DNA of 64,000 nt from Anaerophilus nitritigenes (GCF_004138215.1 NZ_RYYS01000032.1:124001-188000), one strand, 5' to 3'. Positions 38,691 through 48,034 are shown, counted from the first letter of the stretch. Notes: generated from the letters alone by a model not told the origin. Made by a program: numbers and translations.

Positions 38691-38800
38691 TATATCTTTT
38701 TATAAAATAATATAAACTAAGACTCAGTTTAGATGGGGTTGTTAACAGATTAAAATCTTAACGTATAAGATTAGATGATTAAAGTGAAAGGAGAATAAAA

Positions 38801-39070
38801 ATGAGGCTTAGTAAATTAGGAGGAAAAGAGATTGTAAATTTAAATGATGGGGGAAGATTAGGGATTTTGGCAGAATCAGATCTATTAATAGATGAAAGAA
38901 ATGGAAAGATCAAAGCTGTATTGGTACCAGATTTTAAAAACCAATTTTCTATTTTTCATGATAAAAATTTTTTGGAAATTCCTTGGGATTGTGTAAGAAA
39001 AATTGGTAGTGATATGGTTATTATTGAAATGGAGGAGGAACATCTATCCAAGCGGAGATTTTCTCTTTAG
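38801..39070 (+). CDS. PRC-barrel sporulation protein (YlmC/YmxH family)
   Basis: This 89-aa protein is a single PRC-barrel domain of the YlmC/YmxH family (opening RLSKLGGKEIVNLNDGGRLG, then the D-x-x-x-N-G-x-I strand pair and IPWDCVRKIGSDMVII). YlmC/YmxH proteins are found only in endospore formers and are linked to sporulation, but their biochemical role is unknown. It occupies the ymxH position, after the M16 peptidase and before dapG. GAAAGGAG is 6 bp before ATG. The 110-bp gap upstream holds only weak hairpins. Confidence 0.88.
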   Translation: MRLSKLGGKEIVNLNDGGRLGILAESDLLIDERNGKIKAVLVPDFKNQFSIFHDKNFLEIPWDCVRKIGSDMVIIEMEEEHLSKRRFSL

Positions 39071-39210
39071 TATTTTTATAACTTTTGATAAAATTATTCC
39101 CAAAAAACCATTCATATCATAATATAAAATAGAATAGTGGATCAAAATGTATAGAAAGTATTATCAATTTGTGCTAATATATAGGTGGATATATGGTTGG
39201 AGGGAAAAAT

Positions 39211-40431
39211 ATGGACATTATCATACAAAAATTTGGAGGCACTTCTGTAGCAACAAAAGAATTAAGAGAAACAGTAGCAAAAAAAGTAATTGAAACAAAA
39301 AATAAAGGGAAATATCCGATTGTTGTAGTATCTGCCATAGGCAGAAATAAAGATCCTTATGCAACAGATACACTACTTGAGTTTGCTCGATCTACGTATT
39401 ATGAAGAAGAGAGTAGAGAATTAGATCTTTTAATGGCTTGTGGAGAGATTATATCTTCTGTAATTATGGCAAATACTATTAAGGCTATGGGATATAAGGG
39501 GATTGCGCTTACTGGGTATCAAGCTGGTATTATTACAGACAACCATTATGGAGATGCACAAGTATTAAAAGTAGATACACATCGTATCTATGAATTATTA
39601 AAAAATGATTATATTCCAGTGGTAACAGGTTTTCAAGGAGCCACAGAGGTGGGGGATATTACTACATTAGGAAGAGGAGGCAGTGACACTACAGCTGCTA
39701 TTTTAGGAGAAGCTTTTCATGCTGAGGTTGTAGAAATTTATACAGATGTAGATGGTGTTATGACTGCTGATCCAAGACTTGTATCAGAAGCGAAAGTTAT
39801 TGAAGAAATAGGATATGATGAAATTTATCAAATGGCAGAATATGGTGCGAAAGTAGTTCATCCAAAAGCTGTAATGATTGCAAAGAGAGGAAATATTCCA
39901 CTGAAAATTAAAAGCACATTGTCTAATGAACCAGGAACTATTATTTTTAACAATGAAAGGTATACCAATCCATACAATAAAAATATTTTAGAAGATAAGA
40001 TTTTGACTGCCATTGCACATAAAAATAATATTGCACAAGTGAATGTATATGTAGAGGACTGTATGGAAAAAAATGAAATACTTATGAATGAATTGACAAA
40101 CCATCATATTAGTATAGATTTGATTAATTTTTTTATTGATAAAAAGGTATTTACCATTGAAGAGAAAAATCTTGAAAAAATAGAAAAAATTCTTAAGGGC
40201 AATCAATTTGATTTTTATATTGAAAAAAATTGCAGTAAAATTACAGCTGTAGGTCATAAAATGAGAGGTGTACCTGGAGTTATGGGTAAAATTGTAAAAG
40301 CCTTATCTTCTCATAATATAAAAATTTTACAAACTTCTGATTCACACACTACTATATCTTGTTTAATAAAAGATTTAGATACTCAAAAGGCAGTAAATGC
40401 TTTGCATAAGGAATTTCATCTTTTTGAATAG
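39211..40431 (+). CDS. dapG: Aspartokinase (DapG-like)
   Basis: Aspartokinase (406 aa) phosphorylates aspartate, the first step toward diaminopimelate, lysine, threonine and methionine. The kinase domain opens IIIQKFGGTSVA (about 3-14) and includes GRGGSDTTAAIL and EIYTDVDGVMTADPR. Two ACT domains form the C-terminal 130 residues. ATG at 39193 is in frame, but GGAGGG lies 6 bp before ATG at 39211, which gives the family start. The position between ymxH and tepA fits B. subtilis dapG. spoVFA, spoVFB and asd, which lie between them there, are missing. No lysine riboswitch is visible upstream. Confidence 0.94.
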   Translation: MDIIIQKFGGTSVATKELRETVAKKVIETKNKGKYPIVVVSAIGRNKDPYATDTLLEFARSTYYEEESRELDLLMACGEIISSVIMANTIKAMGYKGIALTGYQAGIITDNHYGDAQVLKVDTHRIYELLKNDYIPVVTGFQGATEVGDITTLGRGGSDTTAAILGEAFHAEVVEIYTDVDGVMTADPRLVSEAKVIEEIGYDEIYQMAEYGAKVVHPKAVMIAKRGNIPLKIKSTLSNEPGTIIFNNERYTNPYNKNILEDKILTAIAHKNNIAQVNVYVEDCMEKNEILMNELTNHHISIDLINFFIDKKVFTIEEKNLEKIEKILKGNQFDFYIEKNCSKITAVGHKMRGVPGVMGKIVKALSSHNIKILQTSDSHTTISCLIKDLDTQKAVNALHKEFHLFE

Positions 40432-40440
40432 AGGAAAGAA

Positions 40441-40471
40441 ACTACTATATGAAATGTATAGTAGTTTTTTT
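40441..40471 (+). terminator. Rho-independent terminator after dapG
   Basis: ACTACTATA (40441-40449) and TATAGTAGT (40457-40465) form a 9-bp stem with a 7-nt loop, followed by seven T. Confidence 0.9.
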
Positions 40472-40523
40472 ATTGGAAAAAATAATAAAAGAAAATAACT
40501 ACTATTATGAAAGGTGTGAAAAA

Positions 40524-41294
40524 ATGGAAAACATATATAGCGGAACAGAAATGCCTCCTATTGAAACTAAGCCTAGTATATTACCTGATATAAGTCCAAA
40601 AATTACTATAGATCCTAAGCTTGAGAATATCAAAAATGTAGGAACCCATGAAATTCCTAGTATTCCAAATAATATTCATTATTTAACTATAATTGGTCAA
40701 ATTGAAGGACATGCTGTTTCTCCCCCTCAAACAAAAGCTACAAAATATGAACACATCATTCCTCAACTTATAGCAGTAGAGGAAAATCCTAATGTTGAAG
40801 GAATGATTACAGTTTTAAATACAGTAGGAGGAGATGTAGAAGCAGGACTTGCCATTTCTGAGATGATTTCTACTATGTCAAAACCTACTGTATCATTAGT
40901 ACTAGGAGGTGGACATAGTATAGGAGTACCCTTAGCTACAGCAAGTAATTATTCATTTATTGCTCAAACGGCTACTATGACTATACATCCTATTCGAATG
41001 AATGGACTTGTTATTGGAGTACCTCAAACCTTTAAATATTTTCAAAAAATGCAAGAAAGAATTATTCAGTTTATTACTAGGACATCTAAAGTACCTAGAG
41101 AAAAAGTCCTAGATTTGATGAATGAGACAGATGAAATTGCAAATGATGTAGGTACTATTCTCATTGGAAAAGAAGCAGTAGAGGTAGGCTTGATTGATGA
41201 AATAGGAGGATTATATGATGCAATGGAAAAATTAAAAGAATTAATAAAAATCAACAAAACACAAAGAGAAGGGATTCAAAAGAAATTGCAATAG
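40524..41294 (+). CDS. tepA: ClpP-fold serine protease TepA (translocation-enhancing protein)
   Basis: This protein of about 256 aa belongs to the ClpP/crotonase superfamily, TepA (YmfB) group. After about 50 polar, proline-rich residues the ClpP fold begins (HYLTIIGQIEGH). The conserved GGDVEAGLAI and the nucleophile region GGGHSIGVPLATAS, with MTIHPIR for the His, follow. An open frame begins upstream at 40449, but that would start inside the dapG terminator. ATG at 40524 after AAGGTG is preferred. B. subtilis has tepA immediately before spoIIIE, as here. Confidence 0.9.
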   Translation: MENIYSGTEMPPIETKPSILPDISPKITIDPKLENIKNVGTHEIPSIPNNIHYLTIIGQIEGHAVSPPQTKATKYEHIIPQLIAVEENPNVEGMITVLNTVGGDVEAGLAISEMISTMSKPTVSLVLGGGHSIGVPLATASNYSFIAQTATMTIHPIRMNGLVIGVPQTFKYFQKMQERIIQFITRTSKVPREKVLDLMNETDEIANDVGTILIGKEAVEVGLIDEIGGLYDAMEKLKELIKINKTQREGIQKKLQ

Positions 41295-41398
41295 AATAAT
41301 TTAAAAGCATATGTTATAATATCAATGTTAAAGTGTTAATAATAAGTATTAAAACTTTATTTGATCATTGTCTTTATTATTACATGAAGTTCTCTAAG

Positions 41399-41420
41399 GC
41401 ACAGTTCATCTGTGCTTTTT
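41399..41420 (+). terminator. Terminator-like hairpin in the ftsK/spoIIIE leader
   Basis: GCACAG (41399-41404) and CTGTGC (41410-41415) form a 6-bp stem with a 5-nt loop and a following T5 run. It lies 30 bp before the ftsK start and about 100 bp after tepA. A TATAAT at 41315-41320 lies before it. It therefore may act as the end of the tepA transcript or as an attenuator for ftsK. Confidence 0.65.
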
Positions 41421-41450
41421 CTAATCATATATGAATGGGGGAGGGGAAAA

Positions 41451-43733
41451 ATGGGAAAGAGAAAGAGAACAAGTAAGAAAACTGTTGAGAAGTCTATTTT
41501 AAAAAATGAAATTATATCTTTATTTACTATTTCTATAGGGATACTCATGATGATTAGTTTACAGACAGAATCAACAGGAAAATTAGGAAAGTTGATAGAA
41601 TCTGTTTTAAAGGGCTTATTATCTTTTCCTGCCTACATATTACCTTATTTTATTGTATTTTTAGGTGTATTTTCTATGATTGGAAAATCTATTCATTTTG
41701 ACCAAAGATCAAAATGTTCTGCATTTGTTTTATACTTAGGGTATGTAATTCTTTATGGAATTTATGGGTTAGATCAATTACCTACTCAAATTGGGCTAGA
41801 TAGTATGAAGTTGTTTTATGAAAGAGGAGTCATGGGAAGTGGAGGAGGAGTTATTGGCAGTGTATTTGCATATATAGGAATTAAGCTTTTAGGAGTAAAT
41901 GGAAGTTATGTAGTTGTGCTTACTATTATGATCATAGCTTTTATGGTTATGACAAAAATGTCTTTAGTACATTTACTTAAAAATATTAAACAAGTACTTA
42001 CGAAGATGATTTTTCTCATAGGACAAACTGTTTTAGAATTTATTCAAGTACCTAATAAAGAGGAAAAACAATATAAGAAAAAAGACAAACCTACAAAAAA
42101 AATACAAGATGATACTAAAAATTTGGCACAACAAAATGTCAATTTAGATGAAAAAATAAAAATATTAGATTTTACAAGAGAATCACCAGATCATGTAGAT
42201 ATACAAAAGGAAGATATACAAGTAGAAGATCTTCCTAAAAAAGAAAGTAAAAATGATGAACAAGAAATTCATATTCATATTCAAAATACTGAAAAAACAG
42301 ATGTTGAATATGAAATACCTTCTTTTGATTTGTTAAATGATCCTATTATTGCTAACAATAAAAATGATAAAAAAGAGATCCTTCATAAGGCAAAGACACT
42401 AGAAGAAACACTTGAAAACTTTGGAGTAGAAGCCAATGTGGTGCAGGTAAGCAAAGGACCTACCATTACTAGATACGAAATACAACCAAGTCCAGGAGTG
42501 AAGGTAAGTAGAATTGTGAATTTATCTGATGATATTGCCCTAAATCTAGCAGCATCTCATATTCGAATTGAAGCTCCTATTCCAGGAAAAGCTGCTGTAG
42601 GAATAGAAATTCCAAATGAAGAAGTATCTCCTGTAACTATAAGGGAAGTATTAGAAAGTGAAAAATTTCAAAATAATGAGTCTAAACTTACCTTTGTTTT
42701 AGGAAAGGATATTGCAGGCAATCCTATTACAGCGGATTTGTCTAAAATGCCCCATATGCTTATAGCTGGAGCAACAGGTTCTGGAAAAAGTGTTTGTATC
42801 AATACTTTAATTACGAGTATACTTTATAAAGCTACTCCTGATGAAGTAAAACTTTTATTAGTAGATCCAAAAGTAGTAGAATTAAATAATTATAATGGAA
42901 TTCCTCATCTGTTAATTCCTGTTGTAACAGATCCTAAAAAGGCATCTAGCGCCCTAAACTGGGCAGTTGGGGAGATGACCAACAGATATAAACAATTTGC
43001 AGAAAATAATGTACGTGATATTAATAGTTATAATGATAAAATGAAAAATGAATGTAGAGATTTGCTACCTAAAATCGTAATTATTATTGATGAATTAGCA
43101 GATCTTATGATGGTGGCTCCAGGACAAGTAGAGGATTCTATTTGTAGATTGGCTCAAATGGCTAGAGCGGCTGGAATTCATTTGATTGTTGCAACTCAAA
43201 GGCCTTCTGTAGATGTAATTACGGGCGTAATTAAAGCGAATATTCCATCTCGTATTGCCTTTGCAGTTTCTTCTCAAGCAGATTCAAGAACCATATTAGA
43301 TATGGGAGGGGCAGAAAAGCTTTTAGGAAAAGGAGATATGCTTTTTTATCCAGTAGGAGAGGCAAAACCTGTAAGAGTACAAGGAGCTTTTATTTCAGAT
43401 CATGAAGTAGAAAGAATAGTAGAATTTGTAAAAGGACAAACAAAAGCTCATGAATATGAAGATGATATTATTGAGAAACTAGAAAATAATATGATGAGTG
43501 AAGAGGATGTAGATGAATTATTAACAGATGCAATAGAATTGATTATAGGTACGCAACAAGCTTCTATCTCTATGCTTCAAAGAAGGTTTAGAATAGGATA
43601 TAATAGGGCGGCAAGATTAATTGATGCTATGGAGGAGAGGGGTATTGTAGGAGAACATGTAGGAAGTAAGCCTAGAGATGTTTTGTTATCTAAAGAAGAA
43701 TTTGAAGAAATAAAAAGTCAATCTATATCATAG
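41451..43733 (+). CDS. spoIIIE: DNA translocase FtsK/SpoIIIE
   Basis: This 760-aa protein pumps double-stranded DNA through division or sporulation septa. It has four N-terminal membrane segments (about 25-175), a charged linker (about 200-300), the RecA-like motor with Walker A GATGSGKSVC (about 440) and the IIIDELADLMMV Walker B, and the winged-helix gamma domain at the end (QQASISMLQRRFRIGYNRAARLIDAMEERGIVG) that reads polar DNA sequences. The start at 41451 follows GGGGGAGGGG by 5 bp. Which of the FtsK and SpoIIIE roles it serves cannot be told from sequence. Confidence 0.95.
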   Translation: MGKRKRTSKKTVEKSILKNEIISLFTISIGILMMISLQTESTGKLGKLIESVLKGLLSFPAYILPYFIVFLGVFSMIGKSIHFDQRSKCSAFVLYLGYVILYGIYGLDQLPTQIGLDSMKLFYERGVMGSGGGVIGSVFAYIGIKLLGVNGSYVVVLTIMIIAFMVMTKMSLVHLLKNIKQVLTKMIFLIGQTVLEFIQVPNKEEKQYKKKDKPTKKIQDDTKNLAQQNVNLDEKIKILDFTRESPDHVDIQKEDIQVEDLPKKESKNDEQEIHIHIQNTEKTDVEYEIPSFDLLNDPIIANNKNDKKEILHKAKTLEETLENFGVEANVVQVSKGPTITRYEIQPSPGVKVSRIVNLSDDIALNLAASHIRIEAPIPGKAAVGIEIPNEEVSPVTIREVLESEKFQNNESKLTFVLGKDIAGNPITADLSKMPHMLIAGATGSGKSVCINTLITSILYKATPDEVKLLLVDPKVVELNNYNGIPHLLIPVVTDPKKASSALNWAVGEMTNRYKQFAENNVRDINSYNDKMKNECRDLLPKIVIIIDELADLMMVAPGQVEDSICRLAQMARAAGIHLIVATQRPSVDVITGVIKANIPSRIAFAVSSQADSRTILDMGGAEKLLGKGDMLFYPVGEAKPVRVQGAFISDHEVERIVEFVKGQTKAHEYEDDIIEKLENNMMSEEDVDELLTDAIELIIGTQQASISMLQRRFRIGYNRAARLIDAMEERGIVGEHVGSKPRDVLLSKEEFEEIKSQSIS

Positions 43734-43749
43734 AAATAGAGGGATCAAT

Positions 43750-44796
43750 TTGTTTAAAGTAATAGACATAAAAAAAGCACTAACATTAGAGAAAACAATA
43801 TTTATAGATGTTCGTTCTCCAGCTGAATATGAAGAGGGAACCATTTTAGACTCAATCAATATACCTATATTAGATGACTCAGAAAGAGCTATTGTAGGAA
43901 CTATTTATAGAAAAGAAAACAAAGACAAAGCAACACTTACAGGACTTAATCTAGTATCATACAAGATTCCTAACCTTTATGAAACTATAAAAGGGTATAG
44001 CAAAGAATATGATCATATTATCATATTTTGCTGGAGAGGTGGAATGAGAAGTAAATCTGTATGTAATTTATTAAGTATGCTAGATATTCCTAATATTTAT
44101 CAATTGAAAGATGGATATAAAGGGTATAGAAGATATGTAATCAATTATTTAGAAACTGATATTTTAAAATATGATTTTATCGTACTTCATGGAATGACAG
44201 GTGTTGGAAAAACACATATTTTACAGGAATTAAAGAAAATAGATGTTCCTATATTAAATATTGAAGAAATGGCGCAAAATAGTGGTTCTGTTTTTGGAGA
44301 TATGGTCTTTGAGAAAAAACCTCCAACACAAAAAAACTTTGAATCCTTATTGTTTCATAAAATGTATTGTATGAAAGAATCTTATATTTTTATTGAGAGT
44401 GAAAGTAAGAGAATAGGAAATGTGCAAATACCTGATACTTTATATCATTACATGATGCAAAAGCATCATATTCTCATTCAAACTACTATAGAAAATAGAG
44501 TAAATGTGATTTTAAAAGATTATGTACATCATCTAGATCGAAATTATGAAAAAATAAAAAAATCTCTTCATTATTTAAGAAAAAGACTAGGAAATAGTGC
44601 AGTAGATATATTGATTCAAAAGATTGATGAAAAAAATTACTCTTATGTGATTGAATATTTAATGAAGTATTATTACGATCCATTTTATCAATATTCTATT
44701 TATAAATATGAATATGATCTAGTTATAGAATATAAACATATAGAAGAAGCGGTAACAAAATTAAAAGAATTTATAAAAAATAGATTGGACTATTAG
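43750..44796 (+). CDS. mnmH: tRNA 2-selenouridine synthase MnmH (SelU)
   Basis: MnmH (348 aa) replaces sulfur by selenium in 2-thiouridine-34 of certain tRNAs, using selenophosphate. The N-terminal rhodanese domain carries the catalytic Cys in FCWRGGMRSKS (Cys about 94). A P-loop domain with HGMTGVGKTH (about 147-156) binds the geranylated tRNA intermediate in known homologues. The TTG start is coupled to the end of ftsK (16-bp gap). Its presence predicts selD elsewhere in the genome. It is not part of this neighbourhood in B. subtilis. Confidence 0.93.
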   Translation: MFKVIDIKKALTLEKTIFIDVRSPAEYEEGTILDSINIPILDDSERAIVGTIYRKENKDKATLTGLNLVSYKIPNLYETIKGYSKEYDHIIIFCWRGGMRSKSVCNLLSMLDIPNIYQLKDGYKGYRRYVINYLETDILKYDFIVLHGMTGVGKTHILQELKKIDVPILNIEEMAQNSGSVFGDMVFEKKPPTQKNFESLLFHKMYCMKESYIFIESESKRIGNVQIPDTLYHYMMQKHHILIQTTIENRVNVILKDYVHHLDRNYEKIKKSLHYLRKRLGNSAVDILIQKIDEKNYSYVIEYLMKYYYDPFYQYSIYKYEYDLVIEYKHIEEAVTKLKEFIKNRLDY

Positions 44797-44810
44797 AAGG
44801 GAGTATGAAA

Positions 44811-46154
44811 ATGGATTTAAAAGTGTTTATAGAGTCCTTAGGATGTTCTAAAAATTTAGTAGATTCAGAAGTGATGATGGGGTTATTAAAAGAGTATAAG
44901 TTTATATTAACAAGTGATGCTTATGAAGCAGATGTTATTATTGTCAATACTTGCGGATTTATTGATGCAGCAAAAAAAGAATCTATTGATACAATTATAG
45001 AATTAGGAACTCTAAAAAAAGAAGGAAATTGTAAAGCATTAGTTATAGCAGGATGTTTAGCAGAAAGATATCCAAAAGATTTATTAGCAGAAATTCCAGA
45101 AGCCGATGCTGTCATAGGGACAGGAAATTACCCAGAAATTATAAAAGTTATTCATGAAGCTTTAAAAGGAGAGAGAGTTTCAAAATCAGGAAATATTAAT
45201 ATTGCTATTTCAGAAGATCTTCCTAGAATTTTAAGTACCCCATCTTATACTGGGTATTTAAAAATAGCAGAAGGCTGTGACAATTTATGTACGTATTGTA
45301 TTATTCCTAAGCTAAGAGGAAAATATAGAAGCAGAAAAATTGAGGATATTGTAAAGGAAGCTCATGATATGGTTCAAAAGGGTGTGAAAGAGATTATTTT
45401 AATTGCTCAAGATACTTCTTGTTATGGAATAGATTTATACAAAGAATATAGATTGCCTCAATTACTAACAGAATTGTGTAAAATAGAAAAGTTAAAATGG
45501 ATCAGAGTATTATATTGTTATCCAGATAAAATTACAGATGAATTAATAGATGTGATTGCAAGAGAAGATAAAATATGCAAATATTTAGATATTCCTATAC
45601 AACATTGTAGCGATGATATTTTAAAGAAAATGAATAGAAAAACCAATAAAGAACATATTCTAAAGGTTATAGGGAAATTAAGAAACAATATAAAAGACAT
45701 CCATATACGTACTTCTTTAATTGTAGGTTTTCCAGGGGAGACAAAAGAACAGTTTGAAGAATTAAAAGAATTTGTACAAAATATAGAATTTGATAGATTA
45801 GGAGTGTTTACATATTCTCAAGAGGAAGATACACCAGCAGCAAAACTAAATGATCAAATAGATGAACAAATAAAAGAACAAAGAATAGATGAAATTATGA
45901 ATATACAAAAAGATATTTCATTTCAAAAAAATAGTAATAAAACAGGAAATATTTATGATATACTTGTAGAAGAAAAGGTAGAAGAAGAAAATGTATATAT
46001 AGGAAGAACAGAATATGATGTACCAGAAGTAGATGGAGTTGTTTATTTTACATGTAATGAAGAGTTAGAAAAAGGAGAATTTGTGAAAGTAAAAATAACA
46101 GATACATTAGAATATGATTTATTAGGAGAGATCATAAATGAATCTTGCAAATAA
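44811..46154 (+). CDS. rimO: Ribosomal protein S12 methylthiotransferase RimO
   Basis: RimO (447 aa) is a radical-SAM enzyme that adds a methylthio group to an Asp of S12. The N-terminal domain holds three cluster cysteines (LGCSKNLVDSE, NTCGFIDAAK, GCLAERYP). The radical-SAM core has AEGCDNLCTYCIIP (about 148-161). A TRAM domain ends the protein. The in-frame ATG at 44805 lies 1 bp from AAGGGAG, so ATG at 44811 with 7-bp spacing is chosen. It overlaps pgsA by 17 bp. Confidence 0.95.
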   Translation: MDLKVFIESLGCSKNLVDSEVMMGLLKEYKFILTSDAYEADVIIVNTCGFIDAAKKESIDTIIELGTLKKEGNCKALVIAGCLAERYPKDLLAEIPEADAVIGTGNYPEIIKVIHEALKGERVSKSGNINIAISEDLPRILSTPSYTGYLKIAEGCDNLCTYCIIPKLRGKYRSRKIEDIVKEAHDMVQKGVKEIILIAQDTSCYGIDLYKEYRLPQLLTELCKIEKLKWIRVLYCYPDKITDELIDVIAREDKICKYLDIPIQHCSDDILKKMNRKTNKEHILKVIGKLRNNIKDIHIRTSLIVGFPGETKEQFEELKEFVQNIEFDRLGVFTYSQEEDTPAAKLNDQIDEQIKEQRIDEIMNIQKDISFQKNSNKTGNIYDILVEEKVEEENVYIGRTEYDVPEVDGVVYFTCNEELEKGEFVKVKITDTLEYDLLGEIINESCK

Positions 46155-46674
46155 ATTAACAATTGCTAGAATTTTTTTGGTTCCTTTATTTATGGTTGTG
46201 CTTTTGAATAAAATTCCTTATGGAATGTATATTGCTGCAGGTATATTTACTATTGCTGCTATTACAGACACACTAGATGGATATATTGCTAGAAGCAGGA
46301 ATCAAGTTACAAAATTCGGTAAATTTATGGATCCTTTAGCTGACAAACTATTAGTTACTGCGGCTTTAGTCTGTCTTGTACAAATGCATAAATTACCTGC
46401 ATGGATTGTAGTTGTGATTATTTCCAGAGAATATACTATAAGTATATTAAGAGCTGTAGCAGCGTCAGAGGGAATTGTTATTGCAGCAAGCTGGTGGGGA
46501 AAAGCGAAGACACTTACTCAAATTATTGCAATTATTGCTATATTATTAGAAAATTATCCTTTTAGTTTGATTAATTTTCCATTTAGCACTATTATGCTAT
46601 GGGTTGCAGTGATTCTTACTATTGTATCAGGTATAGACTATCTATATCTAAATAGACATGTATTAAAACAATAA
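46138..46674 (+). CDS. pgsA: CDP-diacylglycerol-glycerol-3-phosphate 3-phosphatidyltransferase
   Basis: PgsA (178 aa) makes phosphatidylglycerol phosphate from CDP-diacylglycerol. The CDP-alcohol phosphotransferase motif D-G-x2-A-R-x8-G-x3-D-x3-D is complete (DGYIARSRNQVTKFGKFMDP, about 48-67, with the last Asp just after). Six membrane segments are expected. The start overlaps rimO by 17 bp. It uses the product of cdsA (17228-18010). The pgsA-cinA-recA order matches B. subtilis. Confidence 0.97.
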   Translation: MNLANKLTIARIFLVPLFMVVLLNKIPYGMYIAAGIFTIAAITDTLDGYIARSRNQVTKFGKFMDPLADKLLVTAALVCLVQMHKLPAWIVVVIISREYTISILRAVAASEGIVIAASWWGKAKTLTQIIAIIAILLENYPFSLINFPFSTIMLWVAVILTIVSGIDYLYLNRHVLKQ

Positions 46675-46693
46675 AGCAGCGTAGCTGCTTTTT
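46673..46693 (+). terminator. Rho-independent terminator after pgsA
   Basis: AAAGCAGC (46673-46680) and GCTGCTTT (46684-46691) form an 8-bp stem with a GTA loop, with T5 at the end. Confidence 0.85.
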
Positions 46694-46722
46694 ATTGTTT
46701 ATTTGAAGAGGGGGCAGATCAT

Positions 46723-47952
46723 ATGAAAGCATCTATTATTAGTGTAGGAACAGAAATTTTATTTGGACAAATATTAAATACCAACACGCAATATTTAACG
46801 AAGGAGTTAAATGGATTAGGAATAGATGTATATTATCATTTTACTGTGGGAGATAACCAGATAAGGCTTGAGGAAATATTAAATTATGCATTAGAAAAAT
46901 CTGATCTAATTATTACAACTGGAGGGCTTGGACCTACTCAAGATGATTTAACAAAAGAAACGATTGCAAAGGTTATGGGAACAAGCCTTTTTAAACATGA
47001 ACCTTCTTATGAAAGTCTTATAAATTATTTTAAAAGATCTAATAAGATCATGAATGAAAACAATTTAAAACAGGTATACTTACCAAAGGGAAGTCTTATT
47101 TTAGATAATGATTGCGGAACAGCTCCAGGGTTTATTTTATCTAAAGATCAAAAAACTATAGCATGTCTACCAGGGCCTCCTAAGGAAATGAAATGTATGT
47201 TTCAAAATTATGTAATCCCTTATTTGAAAGAAAGATCTTGTGATGTTATTCATTCTAAAATATTAAAATTTTTTGGAATAGGAGAATCTGCCCTAGAAAC
47301 TGAATTGTTAGATTTGATATCTAATCAAACCAATCCTACTTTGGCAACTTACGCAAAAGATGGAGAAGTAAGCTTAAGAGTTACAGCGAAAGAAAATAGT
47401 ATAGAAAAAGCTATTCAATTGATCGATCCTATGATTTGTATTATTAAAAATAAACTAGGAAATTATTTATATAGTTGTGAAGATGAAGAATTAGTAGAAG
47501 TTGTTGCAAAGAAATTGATAGAAGAAAAAATAACAATTTCTTTTGCAGAATCTTGTACAGGAGGCTTAATGGCAGCAAAACTTACAGATATTTCAGGAAT
47601 ATCTAGCTCTTTGGAAACAAGTGTAATCACATATAGTAATCAAGCAAAGATAGATGAGCTAGGTGTAAAAAAGGAAACTCTACAAAAATATGGAGCTGTG
47701 AGTGAGCAAACAGCAAAAGAAATGGTTCTAGGATTAAAACAAAGAACAGGTAGTGATTTATGTTTATCTATAACAGGAATTGCAGGACCTACTGGAGGAA
47801 CTAAAGATAAACCTGTGGGACTTGTATATATTGGACTTTGTTATAAAGATTCATTTATTTGTGAAAAACATAATATTTCAGGAGATAGAAATAGAGTAAG
47901 AAATTATACAAGCATGCTCGCTTTGAATCTAATTAGAAAAACCATTTCTTGA
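46723..47952 (+). CDS. cinA: CinA family protein (competence/damage-inducible; NMN amidohydrolase domain)
   Basis: CinA (409 aa) has two parts: an N-terminal MoaB-like COG1058 domain (about 1-170, GTEILFGQILNTNTQYL and TTGGLGPTQDD) linked to ADP-ribose pyrophosphatase activity, and a C-terminal CinA domain (about 250-405, SFAESCTGGLMAAKLT and GIAGPTGGT), the NMN deamidase PncC. Together they salvage pyridine nucleotides, for example NMN from DNA ligase. In Gram-positive bacteria it often precedes recA, as here. GAGGGGG is 7-9 bp before ATG. Confidence 0.95.
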   Translation: MKASIISVGTEILFGQILNTNTQYLTKELNGLGIDVYYHFTVGDNQIRLEEILNYALEKSDLIITTGGLGPTQDDLTKETIAKVMGTSLFKHEPSYESLINYFKRSNKIMNENNLKQVYLPKGSLILDNDCGTAPGFILSKDQKTIACLPGPPKEMKCMFQNYVIPYLKERSCDVIHSKILKFFGIGESALETELLDLISNQTNPTLATYAKDGEVSLRVTAKENSIEKAIQLIDPMICIIKNKLGNYLYSCEDEELVEVVAKKLIEEKITISFAESCTGGLMAAKLTDISGISSSLETSVITYSNQAKIDELGVKKETLQKYGAVSEQTAKEMVLGLKQRTGSDLCLSITGIAGPTGGTKDKPVGLVYIGLCYKDSFICEKHNISGDRNRVRNYTSMLALNLIRKTIS

Positions 47953-47962
47953 AAATATACTA

Positions 47963-47991
47963 TTGACCATAAAAGAGTCATCGTATATAAT
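47963..47991 (+). promoter_or_regulatory. Housekeeping promoter of recA
   Basis: TTGACC (47963-47968) and TATAAT (47986-47991) are exactly 17 bp apart, a near-consensus sigma-A promoter. The start of transcription should fall at about 47998, inside the LexA box. Confidence 0.85.
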
Positions 47992-47997
47992 AGACCT

Positions 47998-48011
47998 AGA
48001 ACATAAGTTCG
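47998..48011 (+). promoter_or_regulatory. LexA (SOS) box of recA
   Basis: AGAACATAAGTTCG contains the dyad GAAC-N4-GTTC and matches the Bacillus LexA/DinR consensus CGAACRNRYGTTYG at all but two positions. It begins 6 bp after the -10 box, so LexA bound there would block initiation. Confidence 0.8.
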
Positions 48012-48034
48012 ACAATGTTGAAAGGTAGGTGAAA

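Noticed and set aside
39071-39210. Lysine riboswitch before aspartokinase
   Set aside because: The gap is too short (140 bp) and shows none of the conserved lysine-riboswitch motifs and no terminator.
40449-40523. N-terminal extension of tepA
   Set aside because: It would be translated from within the dapG terminator hairpin and lacks a ribosome binding site. ATG at 40524 has AAGGTG.
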